From contig PQWQ01000006.1 of NCBI GenBank assembly GCA_002943765.1, positions 2,666,001 through 2,730,000 on the forward strand: a stretch of 64,000 bases of DNA, in the 5' to 3' direction. Shown here piece by piece: positions 51,631 through 63,164 of the stretch (position 1 is its first letter; each line of letters starts with the position of its first letter). Position numbers and translations under genes: made by a program. Source of the stretch: Psoroptes ovis (Eukaryota; Arthropoda; Arachnida; Sarcoptiformes; Psoroptidae). The notes under the pieces were generated by a model. The model was not told the origin of the DNA. It searched no databases and saw only the letters and a program-made list of their open reading frames with translations.

Positions 51631-54398
51631 TCATAATTTTAATTTATTTCTAATATCAATACTAATACTGTCATTGCCAAATATTAAACGTAAACGTTTT
51701 GCTTGACTTAATTTTTGTTCCAAATTTATTTGTTGTTCACTTTTAGGTTGATGTAATTTCGAAGATGATTTTGATGAAGATAATAATGAACAATGTTTCG
51801 ATGATGTGGATGATGATGATTTTTTTTTCTTTTTCTTCTTTTTCATTGTCGATGATGATCTGTAATAATCTGTTATTGATGTAATTGTGGTTGGTGTTTG
51901 TGTATCATACAATGTAGATTTTTTAACATCGATTTCCATATCATCATCATTTATGTTTTTAGTGGAAAAATTATTATTGATTTCTTGTAATTCTTTTTGT
52001 TTTTGCTGTTGGTCATACGAATTTGAAACGATTAAATTTTGAGGAATATTCGATGTTGTTGGTAATGTTGTAGTCGATGAAGATGGCAATAATATCGACT
52101 GAGTATTTGATTTTTTTATAATCATATCACAATTCGTATTATTTTTTCTTTGATCAATTTTATCATTATTATTATTGTTATGATTGACTCTTATGGTTAA
52201 TTTTATCGATTGCTGTGGTGATGTGAGTGAAGTATTTGTTGGCTGATTTGGTACCGAAAATGATGAAGATGATTGAACATTTGCGGATGTTGTTTGATCT
52301 GAATCGGTTTGTTTTGCTTGTGAAACTGGTGTTAGTGATTGTTTGATATCAGGAACAATTGATTTATCTTCTTCTTTAACTAATAATTTATCAATTTTTT
52401 GATCTTTTTTCGTATTTTCATCTTCAATTTTAATTTTGTTCTCATTCACTATATCCTTTGAATTAGTAACATTATTGTTTGCTGATGAATTAATTCGACT
52501 AGAACGTCTCAATGGAACTTTTTCATTTGATTTATTATCATTGCTATTATTCTTATCCAGCGATTTCGCATTTTTTGGCTTTGTTGTTTGTTTCGTTGTC
52601 AGTGCTGTGAGTGAGAGGTTTTCTACACTTTCTGCTATTGCCGATCTTCGGGTAACTGTTTTTGTGGCTGGTTCTGTTGCCGTTGAATTCTTAAAATTTT
52701 TATTCCTACTATTAACGGTCTTTTGATCATTTGATATGGTACTTGAAGTATTACGCATTAATCGTTGCGATATTCTTTGAGATCTTGTGCTTGGAATATT
52801 ACAATCGTGATTATTAGTATTATTGTTACTACTGGCAGTATTTTTTTGTTTATTGGTCACTGAATTTAATTCTAAATTCTCATTCTTTGCTATGCGATTT
52901 TTCGATTTATTATTATTATTATTATTATCATCATTATTTTGAGTCGTTATCCGTGTTAACGAGCGTTTTCGTTTTTGACGATTCATAGTTTTCAAAGATG
53001 ACTGTTTTTTCGATGAATCACAAGCTTTATGGCCATTATTATTATCACTATTATGCTCATATAGTTGATCAGCTATAGATGCATTTTTATTATCAATTAT
53101 TCGATTATTACTATCATGATTCGAAGGTAAATCTGTTTCAGTATTTTTGACTGGATTCAAATCATCATCTTCATTAATTAATTTTTGATTTTTCTGTTCC
53201 TTGAAATAAATAAAAAAAAGAATTGAAGCTCGTTTGCTATGAAAAATTATATATCCTATGAACTTACTTGATTACGCATTTGTCTCCTTAAACGATTATC
53301 AGTTTCGCGCAATGAATAATTTTGTTTTCCGGAAATGGTTGTTGATGGTGCTGTAGCTTGCCCTGCTGATGAATTTGTGCCTGATGACAATGAATTATTA
53401 CTTGAATGATCGCTAGAGCTCAATTTATTTGCATAACGACCAGAACCACGACGTTCACACGTTTCACATTCACAATAACAATTATTATCACCAAAAAAAT
53501 CATCACCATAATAACATGTAAGCTCTTCACCTTCTTCGATTGGTCGTAAAACTTTTACACAAGCTGTTGATCTACCTGTGCTTACAAATTTACAATTGGG
53601 ACGACAATCATGATTGATATATGCACCAGGACCCAGCCATAATTGTGCACAATTTTTACGACATGAATACATTACAGAGAAATCATTTAAGCCAGGCTTA
53701 AGAAGCTCTTGTTCTTCTTTTGGACTCAATTCACCTATACAGCCGACAAGATGCTCAATTTTATCATTTTTTTGCCATTCTTGCGTTGCACATAACTTTG
53801 CACCACATTTTCCTTCCAATGAATAACGATAACATGGTAATATATCATAGCCAGAATGTTTATCAAATATTCGTAAGAAATTTACAATATGCTGCCGAAT
53901 AATTTTTTGCATTCGTGAATTTTTGGTTTGATATCTATTTAAAAGAAAAAATAAAGAATGAATTCGAATATGATTACAGAAGCTGATAGTCTACAAAACT
54001 TACAATGAATGTGCCCATTCACCTTCAAATATTTCTTTTAGTGTTCGTTCGTAATTTTGATGTTCTTTGAACCTCATGATTATTTTTTTCAATTGATCTT
54101 TAGGGACTTTAGGCTGACGAAATCTGAAATCATATTGAACAATTAATTTAGGTTGTTATTAAAAATAAGCTTCCAAATACCTTGTGTTCATTTTATGCGT
54201 TGTAAATCCAAGATATTGGTCAACAACTAAAGCTGTTGCTATATCATCAGCTTCACATAATTCTGCCGGTGTTATTGGAATTTGATTATTAACATTGAAT
54301 AAAGACTTGTTATTAAAATTGTTATTTTGATGTTGTTGATTGTGATGATGGTGATGACTATGATGTTGTAGCGGCTGCTGCTGTTGTGATAAACGCAT
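51631..54398 (-). CDS. Hmt4-20: histone H4 lysine-20 methyltransferase, Suv4-20/KMT5B-C type
   Basis: Four exons, 54398-54181, 54123-54004, 53934-53268 and 53199-51631, all in phase, give 857 residues. After a His/Gln-rich start comes the Suv4-20 N-domain (PAELCEADDIATALVVDQYLGFTTHKMNTRFRQP...). The SET domain spans about residues 140-300: CYRYSLEGKCGAKLCATQEW, WLGPGAYINHDCRPNCKFV (the NHDC motif that binds the methyl donor), EEGEELTCYYGDDFFG. A zinc-binding post-SET motif CYCECETCERRGSGRYA closes it. These enzymes place di- and trimethyl marks on H4K20 in heterochromatin. The second half (500 residues) is Lys/Ser/Asn-rich, disordered and basic. The ATG at 54398 is the only one in the frame before the conserved N-domain. 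Confidence 0.93.
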
Positions 54399-55398
54399 TT
54401 CAACAATTTTTAAATTTTCGAAAATTCTTGATTCAAAGCGAAAAAAATCAAATACAAATAAAAATGAATTCTGAAAAACGGTTTCGAACAATAATAATGA
54501 AAATATACAAGAAATTATTCGACAATAAATTTTTTCCAACAATCAAATTAAATTTGTTTCATTTTTTTCACACATTTATTATTTTTCATTTCAAAACAAA
54601 CATATAATTTGACAATAATGTAATAATAATCCATGATTGATTTTATCAGATAGAGAGTAGGAAATTACATTTTTTATCAAATTACATTTGTTTCTATGAT
54701 AATTATTTTTCAAGAATTTCAACGATTCTTAATTTCACACAGAATCCAAATTGTGGATAGACAGAACGAAAAATTGGTTTTGAAAAAAATATCATTATTA
54801 TTTTCTCTAGAATCCGAATCTGAATTGAATTGGAAAAAATTTATTTAAAATGAAAAAGAAGTAGCATTGATACATATTACATGACATGAGTCGGTCGGTG
54901 ATCCTCATCCATTCATTCATTCACTGTTTTTTCATTTCATTTTTCTTTTTAAATTCAAAATTGTTTTGTTTTTTTATTTTTATTTTGATTTTAAATGAAA
55001 ACAACAACAACGCTTATAAAAATCAAAACAATGAAACATTTTTTATCTGTTCATAAAATACGTTTCGGAGATTGTATGGTCAACCTTATTAGGTTGAAAT
55101 AGATTTTTGGGTGACAATAGGCACCTCGCATACTTATTTATATGCATGTAGCGTGAAAATTTTTTTGATTCGTCTATTTCGATTCATATCAAGCGTTTTG
55201 TTCCGAAATAGTGTTTTTTCAACAATTTACAAACAGCACCTAAGCATACAAATTCAGCTGACATAAGTAAATTATTTTATTGTCATTTTTTTGGTGTTTT
55301 GGTATTTAAAATTCACTCGATAAATTTTTTGGATTTGCTAAATTTAATCAAATTTTTTGTAATATTTAATTAAAGATAAAAAATTTGAAAATTCAAAG
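54399..55398. promoter_or_regulatory. divergent upstream region, Suv4-20 / VPS26
   Basis: 1.0 kb between two divergent start codons. Mostly AT-rich, with a less AT-rich stretch at 55060-55160. I see no coding signal and no nameable promoter element; both promoters are expected here. Confidence 0.45.
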
Positions 55399-56512
55399 AT
55401 GGTCTGTTGTAAATTATTTTCTAAAATTATTTTTTGCAAAGATAATAACACCCCTTTTTTTTCTTCAGAGTTTTCTTGGATTCGGTCAATCAGCCGATAT
55501 CGATATCATTTTGGATGGTGCTGAAAATCGTAAAATGGCTGACATTAAAACTGAAGATGGTAAAAAAGAGCGTTATTATCTCTATTATGATGGTGAAACT
55601 GTATCCGGTAAAGTGAATATAAACTTGAAAAAACCTGGACAAAAATTAGAACATCATGGCATTAAAGTTGAATTTATTGGTGAAATTGAACTTTATCAAG
55701 ATCGTAGTAATCATCATGAATTTACTAGTTTAGTAAAAGATTTATCACGTCCATCAGAAATGTTACAAAACACATCATACACATTTGAATTTGCAAATGT
55801 TGAAAAACCATATGAATCATATACTGGCAGTAATGTACGTCTTCGTTATCTTTTACGTGTAACGATTTCACGCCGTATAACTGATATAATCAAAGAAATG
55901 GAAATCATTGTGCATACATTGTCACATTATCCGGAAATAAATTCCCCAATAAAAATGGAGGTTGGCATCGAAGATTGTCTTCACATAGAGTTTGAATACA
56001 ATAAATCTAAATATCATCTAAAAGATGTTATTGTTGGTAAAATATATTTTCTATTGGTTCGTATAAAAATCAAACACATGGAAATAACAATCATCAAAAA
56101 AGAAACAACTGGTATTGGACAAAATACATTCAATGATAATGAAAACATTGCCAAATATGAAATTATGGACGGTGCACCGGTACGTGGTGAATCGATTCCA
56201 ATTAGATTATTTCTGGCCGGCTATGATTTGACACCAACAATGAAAGATATAAATAAAAAATTTTCTGTACGTTATTATTTGAACTTAGTACTGGTCGATG
56301 AAGAAGAACGTCGTTATTTTAAACAACAAGAAATAATACTTTGGCGTAAAGGTGATCGTATTCGTCGTACTATTCAAGCACAACAACAGCAAACACATCA
56401 ACAACCAATGACAACGATTGTTCAACAGCAGCCACAAATACCGCAGCAACCACAACAGCAACCGCAATCATTACAACAAACACAACCGGTACAACAAACA
56501 CAAGAAGCATAA
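55399..56512 (+). CDS. VPS26: retromer subunit VPS26
   Basis: The main exon 55469-56512 encodes the whole arrestin-like protein from SFLGFGQSADIDI onward. Family VPS26 proteins begin MSFLG. The start is best explained by an ATG alone at 55399-55401, followed by a 67-nt intron (donor GTCTGT, acceptor CTTCAG). This gives 348 residues. Strongly conserved blocks include GKVNINLKKPGQKLEHHGIKVEFIGEIEL, VEKPYESYTGSNVRLRYLLRVTI, KMEVGIEDCLHIEFEYNKSKYHLKDVIVGKIYFLLVRIKIKHME and YEIMDGAPVRGESIPIRLFLAGYDLTPTM. VPS26 pairs with VPS35 and VPS29 to retrieve cargo from endosomes. The C-terminal 45 residues are Gln/Pro-rich, longer and more repetitive than the usual tail. Identity is secure; the one-codon first exon is inference. 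Confidence 0.93.
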
Positions 56513-56877
56513 ACTAATTAGTTCTTTTTATAAGAAATTTTTTTTCAGAGGGGAACAAAAATAATCACAGCAAAATTGCAATAAAAATCAAAAAGAAAAA
56601 TGACATAGAAAATACAAAATTTAAGCAAAAATGAATTGAAATTTGTTCAAATTTTATTTCCAATATTTTATACAAATAATCATCATTTGATAATTGGCAA
56701 AAAATAGAAAAAACAATAAAAACGAATGAAAATATGAATAAAAATTTATTTTTTACAAAAATATGGATCAAATTTGATTCGATTCCTCTTGATCTACGTC
56801 GATAGATGGAGATTATATGCCTTAAGCATGCCATTTTCCAATGATTTTCCAAGGGTCCGCTGCGTTGATTTTTAGCA

Positions 56878-57010
56878 CTTCTTGATCGTATACAGATTGT
56901 ATCCTGATTATTTTGATAGTTTTTTGATTATTTTTTTCGAAAGAAAAATTTCAAATTTATTAATATTTGACAATTCCGGATTACCATCTGTATACGTATC
57001 GAGATAGCAC
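56878..57010 (+). ncRNA. mir-iab-4: iab-4/iab-8 Hox microRNA hairpin
   Basis: The 22 nt at 56886-56907 agree with Drosophila iab-4-5p, as I remember it, at 19 of 22 positions, including the complete seed CGTATAC. The 24 nt at 56977-57000 agree with iab-4-3p at 19 of 24. The arms pair: CGTATACAGAT at 56887-56897 is perfectly complementary to 56986-56996. Two of the changes from the fly sequence fall at paired positions (56894 with 56989, 56897 with 56986) and preserve the base pair. The terminal loop, about 69 nt, is long. The minus strand would give the iab-8 form. It lies 3' of Abd-B, the expected side. The Hox microRNAs of this family repress Hox genes such as Ubx and abd-A in flies. Confidence 0.85.
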
Positions 57011-60000
57011 TAACGATATTTCGTGGTTGCTGTTTGTTTAATTGTCATTTAATTAAAGATAATGGGATTATTGAAGCTTACCGGTTGAAATACTTACCCG
57101 TTCGAAAGATAATAAATAATGATCATTGGATCTCAACGATGATGCTTAGTCAAGAATTTGATGTCAATAACATAAAAGGGATGGATGAACAATGACCACA
57201 GCACAGAACTGATATCACAAAAATTCAATATCAATTCATAAATTACGCCCATATTGATTGTCATTCTTCGATGTAAATTTGCGCAAAATCATATTGGGTG
57301 AAATATTAGAGATTCTTTGAGACAATTTCTGGGCGATTCGGGCTGTTTTTGATGCATGAAGTGGTTTGTAGTCGATGATATCAATGAAATTATCTCATTA
57401 TGTCATATAAGAAGAGAATTGAATTCGAGTACAATTTAGAAAAGATTTTAGACATGTTTCAGACGAAAAAAACGAACAAAACTGAATCGAATCAAATCAT
57501 CAAATTGAATCGTCGAAAATGGCATCTTCTTAATTGTTAAAACTCAAATCATTCATGTCAAATCATTTGTCGCATCAATAATTTGTCCAACCTTCGCACA
57601 CATAGAAATACAAACATGTGAAACACTGAAACACAAACAATGAATGACAATCAATTCTATTCTCTGTGTTTGTGTCGTATCAACACACATACACACACGC
57701 CAATAATAAACCATACCAAATATTAGCCATCTGCACACTGATGATGATGATCGTCAACAAACGAACAAAATAAAATAATTCATTGATATTCAGAATACAG
57801 ACACAGAGGATGCGCTATCTTTAAAATGAAATATCTTTGTGTTGTTCTGCCAAAATAACAAAACAAATACGAAAATGAAATGAAACCATTTTGTATTTTG
57901 AGAAATGAAAAAAAAACCATAAAATGAATTTAATTCAATTCAACAATGATGAAGATATTGAAAGTTGTGGATAATGATATCATTCATTTGATAACGAATA
58001 ATGGTGGTGGTGGCGGTGCAAATATGTGCAAAAAAAGTCATTTAAAAATGCAGCAAATTCATGGATGGATAAGAAATTCAATTCAAAGCTGAATTCAGAG
58101 CTGAATGACGAAAGATTTCTGTGGTTGTCACTTAACTAAGACATTTTCATTCATTTTGTTCCTTAAAAACATTGTTTGTTTGTGATGATTATTTTATTCC
58201 ATTTGATTATTTCAAGTTTATTTCATTTCAAATGTTTTTTCAAATGCAAATAAACAGACAGACAAAACGAAACGTACCACTGAGAGGCCAAAAGCATCCG
58301 TTGAAATGTCAATACGAATTCGAAGAAAATTTTATGGTTTTTTCATTTCCATCACTTTTCTATTTGAAACCATCCAAGGAATGAAGTTGGAGAAACAGTG
58401 AAAATATTTTTTTGGACAGAAAAAAATGTTTGAATGTTTTTATTTCTTTTTTGGAGAATGAAAAATATTCATCGAAACACGTGTTTGAATCGTAAAAAAT
58501 CGAAGAAAAAATGAGAAAATGGCCGCAACCGAACTTGGAGCAATGGACGATTTTGGTCAATTTTGCTCGATATTTTTGGTAAATAGTGAATAGATTATTC
58601 AAGCTTTCAAAAAGTAACAAACTGTTCAGTTTTTCTTGATGAAATCAATGGTATTTGATCTACGGTTTGAGGGTAATAAACTTGGGTTTTAAAATGATAA
58701 ATAAAATCAAAAATCCTTAAAAAAATAGATTCGATGCATGACTTTTGTAACAAACTGTAGATCAGTGTGGAATAAAAAAATGATGAAAATAAAAATGAAA
58801 GAAACAAATTCATTGATCTGCAACCATAAATAAAAGAATTGGACATCCTATTTAGTCGTTTTTCACATTCTTGTGAAGCTCATAAAATTTTTGCTGCACC
58901 GAGAAAAAAATTGCTGGATTTTTTCCCCTGTTGAATTGAAAAGGATTACGAGAGGATCAATTTGTTTTATATGAAAATGATCTTATAAATTCGCTTAATA
59001 GACCAATGGCTTGACGGCCATTTGATTTCTAATCGGTGATTTTTCTCGGTTGCTTAAGGACTGGACGATAAAGCTTCGGATAAACGGACGAAACACGAAG
59101 ATCGAAGCATTTAGGGTGGTGAAGGGGAGGAATTCGATACAGGGGTTAAGGAGGACTGGTGGTTTCAATGCAGGGATGAAAGGGGAGAAATGAAAAATTC
59201 AATTTTGAAAATTTTGAAATTTCACATTTTCATCTATAAACACATTTAAATATATTCAAATATCACAAGTATATCCCTATATATCCATTTATATGTTTCG
59301 TGTTTTGATATAATTTATAGTCTGTCATTATCGTTATTATTATTATTTCTATGCACGCGACAATCAAACAAACGAGCATCGATATTGCGAATTGAACAAT
59401 AATAATAATAAAAAAATTTCACATCTTTGATCAGTGGAAAAATTGATATTTTTTTCAAAGAAAATCATTTATTTACGTTAATATTCTAAATGTAAATAAA
59501 ATAAAATTACGTCATGTTTACAATGATGCTTTTATGTTATGTTGTAACAAAATTTATGAATATTCATAACAAAAACTAATAATTTGAATATTTGAATATG
59601 TCTAATATTTAAATATTCAATATTTGCATATTGAAGCATCATTTTTTAAATAAATTTTCGATGATATCAGAAAAAAAATTGCCATAAAAAGCCAAAATTT
59701 TGATCTAATCCGAAACAATAAAATGAATATGTAATTTTATAAATTCGAAAAATTCCAAAGTCGTTAATTTACGGCTGATGGATGGTTGCCTAAAGAATTT
59801 CGAGTCATCTTGAATATTTCAAATTTTAAAATTCAAAAAGAATTTGATCTAATCAAACTCTTAGCAGGAAAATTACAAAGACCACACATTAAGATCAACA
59901 GGCATAATTTTGAAATCATGGTTTGAGCATCGTTTTGATGTAATTCGATTCGTGAATGTCATCAAAAATGACCACAAAAATATCGTCGTCCACCACCGAT

Positions 60001-61436
60001 TTCATCGTAAAAACATGTCAAATAGTGTAATGAAAATGATATAAAATCAGAGTAAATTATTCAATTTAAAATGAGATTTCGAATCTTGATATGATCTGTT
60101 TAAATTGTTAAATTATCGTGTCATGTTTAAATTATCATCATTTAATAGAAATTCATTGAATGATAACAAAGATGTAATAATTTTTTTTCATGTTTCAATT
60201 AATAATTTAAAATAAATAAATTCAATTAATGAAATGATTTCAACTCAAATTATCTCATAAGAAGCATAATCATAAATATTTGATGAAATTACTCATATAT
60301 TAATCAATGATTAATGACACTAATTATTTATAAATTTTGATCATGATTATGATTATGAATATTCATCTGTTTATTATCACCAATTCTAGCTATTAAATTG
60401 AGTTCATCAAAATTTGGCATTCATTGTCTTTGATGTAATTTTCCAATAACAACAACCTCACAAAAAAAAACAAAGAGCGAACGAATTACAGAAACCGAAT
60501 CACCTTTACCTATCTCTATGTAAAAACAATAACAGCAAAAAAAACACCGTAACCCTTTCATTTTAAATTTTCTTTGTTATCATTGTTCATCCATTTTGTT
60601 TTTATTGTTTTTTCCTAAAAAGCATTCTAATGTTTAAGTTATCCAAATTGTTCTTGAGGCTACATTTTCAACATCGAACAAAGAAGAAAAGAAAAAACAA
60701 AGAAAACAATTCTTGAAATTGGTCTTATATATGATCTTACGTTCGCATAGGAATAGGCAATTATCATTGGCCAATTTTATTATTAATTTCCTCGAAAGGT
60801 TTGTAATTATCATTTGCAAACATCATCATTCGGAGCGGAAAAATTTCCTTTGTTTTACACCACCATAACCATTATTATGGATGATTTCTTTCCAATTTTT
60901 CCCTAAATTTCAAAAATTTGTAATTATTTTTAGGAATTTTCCTTATTCTTTTGATCAAAAAATACAAAAAAAAACAGGCAAGTAAATAAAACAATTGTTA
61001 ACACAAAGAGAAAATTGTTGAAACTCATGATTATTTGATTACTACTAAAAGAAGAATGGGTACATGGACACACCTCTTTTGGGTACAGTGATTAGAACAC
61101 ATTTGCAGAAAACAATTACGCTTACAGAAACAATACTCGATTATAATTGGTCGATTTTTTTTTTAAATTTCGTTTTCATTTGTTCATTTTTTGTTTTTGT
61201 CACAATTGTTTTTTTTTCAATTCAATTCTATATCTAATTCTTTTACTGTCGTGAATGCCACTACCACACGGTGTGGTTTGAAAATTTTCTTTTCATGTTC
61301 ATTTTGTTTATTTGACACTATAAATTGCAAAAAAATTCCTAAGTTCACCCGATTCTTTAATATCAATTTTTCTGAATTTAAATTAAAATTTCTATCAATT
61401 TGTGTCTAATTTGATACAAAATTGAAAAATTTTGTC

Positions 61437-61550
61437 AAAAAAAAAAAAAAAAAAAAAACAAAAACAAAAACAAAAACAAAAACAAAAACTTTTAAATTTT
61501 ATTTGTTTACACATGTTACGACATTTGTGATTTTTTTTTTTTTTTTTTTT
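61437..61550. repeat. A-tract with CAAAAA repeats, then T-tract
   Basis: About 22 A residues and five CAAAAA units (61437-61489) are followed 40 nt later by a run of 20 T (61531-61550). They could pair as an A/T hairpin. The tract may be the remnant of a retroposed poly(A) tail or simple slippage; nothing around it looks like a mobile element. Confidence 0.8.
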
Positions 61551-62226
61551 GAAAAACATTTTATTTAATGTTGTTTTTTCATTATCTAATCAGATAAATA
61601 TTTGAATGTTTGAAATAAATAGAAAAATAAAAATTATCTTAATTTCATCGATTTTGTATATGTCATATGTGAGAAATATTGAAGCTGGTTGTAGGTAGTA
61701 GCCGTTGTAAATGTCGTTGTTAATTGATTTTAAAATTTCAATTAATTATCAATTTTTTCGGCCTTAAAATCATATGTCTAATCATTTCAAAATTGTAACA
61801 ATCATTCTCGATATGATCGAAAGGACCGTCTAATGGTCAACCGGCGGATTATTGGTCATTGATCGAATTTCGCCTTAATCAGCCGCCATTTCCATGTTCA
61901 GTCTTCGCTCAGAATTCATGGAATTCACAAACATATTTTCCAATTGATCGATTCAAATTAATTTAAGATTAAGTAAGGATTTTATTCATTTTTTCTAATG
62001 ATTACATAATACAAAAAAAATTATCGTCTATATAAATATAAGATGATGATCGAATGGCTAATGGTCAAATGGTAACGATAGGTGTGTAGGTTTACATCAA
62101 AATTGTCAAATAATTCAAATAGTGGCAAAAGGGTAAAATGATTGAAAAAAAATTAGGAAAAATCATTGATTATTTGAAATATCATTGAATATCTGAAAAA
62201 ACTCTCCCTCCTTGTTAGCGCTAAAA

Positions 62227-63164
62227 TCAATTATGACGATTATGGCGTTCAGAATTACGCTGAATCGTTTTTTTATTTTTCATTCGACGATTTTGAAACC
62301 AAATTTTTACTTGTCTTTCAGTCAAATTTAAATTTCGGGCCAATTCCCAACGTTTTTGTTTTGATACATATTGATTGAATAGAAATTCTTTTTCCAGCTC
62401 CAATGTTTGAAATTTTGAATATGGTTTACGTTTTTTTCTTGTCGATATATGATGATGATGATGTTGATGGTGATTATTTCGATTATTACCAGTATTCGTA
62501 TTTCCACAACTGGTTGTCATTGGTGTTGTCGATGATAGTGATGATGATGTTATACCAATTTGATGATCAATATTTGATGTTGATGATGATAATGAACCTG
62601 CTGATGATGATGCAGATGATAATGGTGTCGACGATGTTTGATGTATTTGATGATGATTATTTAAATTCGATATATTCGATGTATTCATTAATGTTGCCGT
62701 GTGATGATTATGATATGAATGTGCATGATGATTATTCGTAAAATTATTTGTTGATTGTGAATGTAATGAATGATTAACGTGTGATTGTGGATGATGAAAT
62801 TGATGATGAATACTTGTATGTTCATGATGTGAATATGGATTATGATGTGTATGATGATGAGGATTCAAAGGGGTAGATGCCATCAATCCACTACTCGTAT
62901 TACCATTTGGCCAATCAAATCGATCATTCCCGACCATATGATGATGGTGATGATTTCCCGACACTGGATTCGATGTAGCTGCCGCATGATGTAGTAATGC
63001 AACTTGATGTTGTAATACAGCGGCTGCTGCAGCTGAATGCGAATGATGATGATGATGGTGATTAGTTGCGGCTGCCGCAGCAGCAGCCGCTGCAGCTGCA
63101 GCTGCTGCAGCATGATGATGATGATGACTTATCAATGTTGTATCGCCTGTGGCTGTTGATGGTA
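62227..63164 (-). CDS. Abd-B: Abdominal-B homeodomain protein, last coding exon (5' part missing)
   Basis: The exon starts behind an acceptor (AAATTTTAG, ending 63165) in phase 1, so at least one earlier coding exon is needed; I could not find it in 63165-64000, so it probably lies beyond the window. About 312 residues are encoded here. The homeodomain is 62439-62260: RKKRKPYSKFQTLELEKEFL, then FNQYVSKQKRWELARNLNLT, then ERQVKIWFQNRRMKNKK. This is the Abd-B (posterior Hox 9-13) type, with the diagnostic YVSKQKRWELARNL. Upstream of it are His runs, a run of about 16 Ala, and Ser/Asn-rich sequence. Only ten residues follow the homeodomain, a short tail compared with the fly protein. Abd-B specifies posterior segments. 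Confidence 0.95.

Larger units (their letters stand above)
56513..62226. other. 5.7-kb VPS26 / Abd-B interval
   Basis: A long stretch without protein-coding signal. From the left it holds the VPS26 3' UTR, an iab-4-like microRNA hairpin (56878-57010), a locally G-rich patch (59085-59195), an A-rich and T-rich tract pair (61437-61550), and the Abd-B 3' UTR. The open frames inside are low-complexity shadows. By position it corresponds to the region 3' of Abd-B that in other arthropods separates it from abd-A. Confidence 0.6.

Noticed and set aside
51631..53160. Separate gene for the Lys/Ser-rich frame
   Set aside because: A consensus donor at 53267 and acceptor at 53200 join it in frame to the SET-domain exon, so it is the tail of Suv4-20.
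55385..55468. VPS26 N-terminal extension (KIQRWSVVNYFLKLFFAKIITPLFFLQ)
   Set aside because: It has no ATG, includes a polypyrimidine acceptor sequence, and is absent from the VPS26 family, which begins MSFLG.
61437..61550. Mobile element suggested by A- and T-tracts
   Set aside because: No flanking duplication, terminal repeat or coding remnant is visible.
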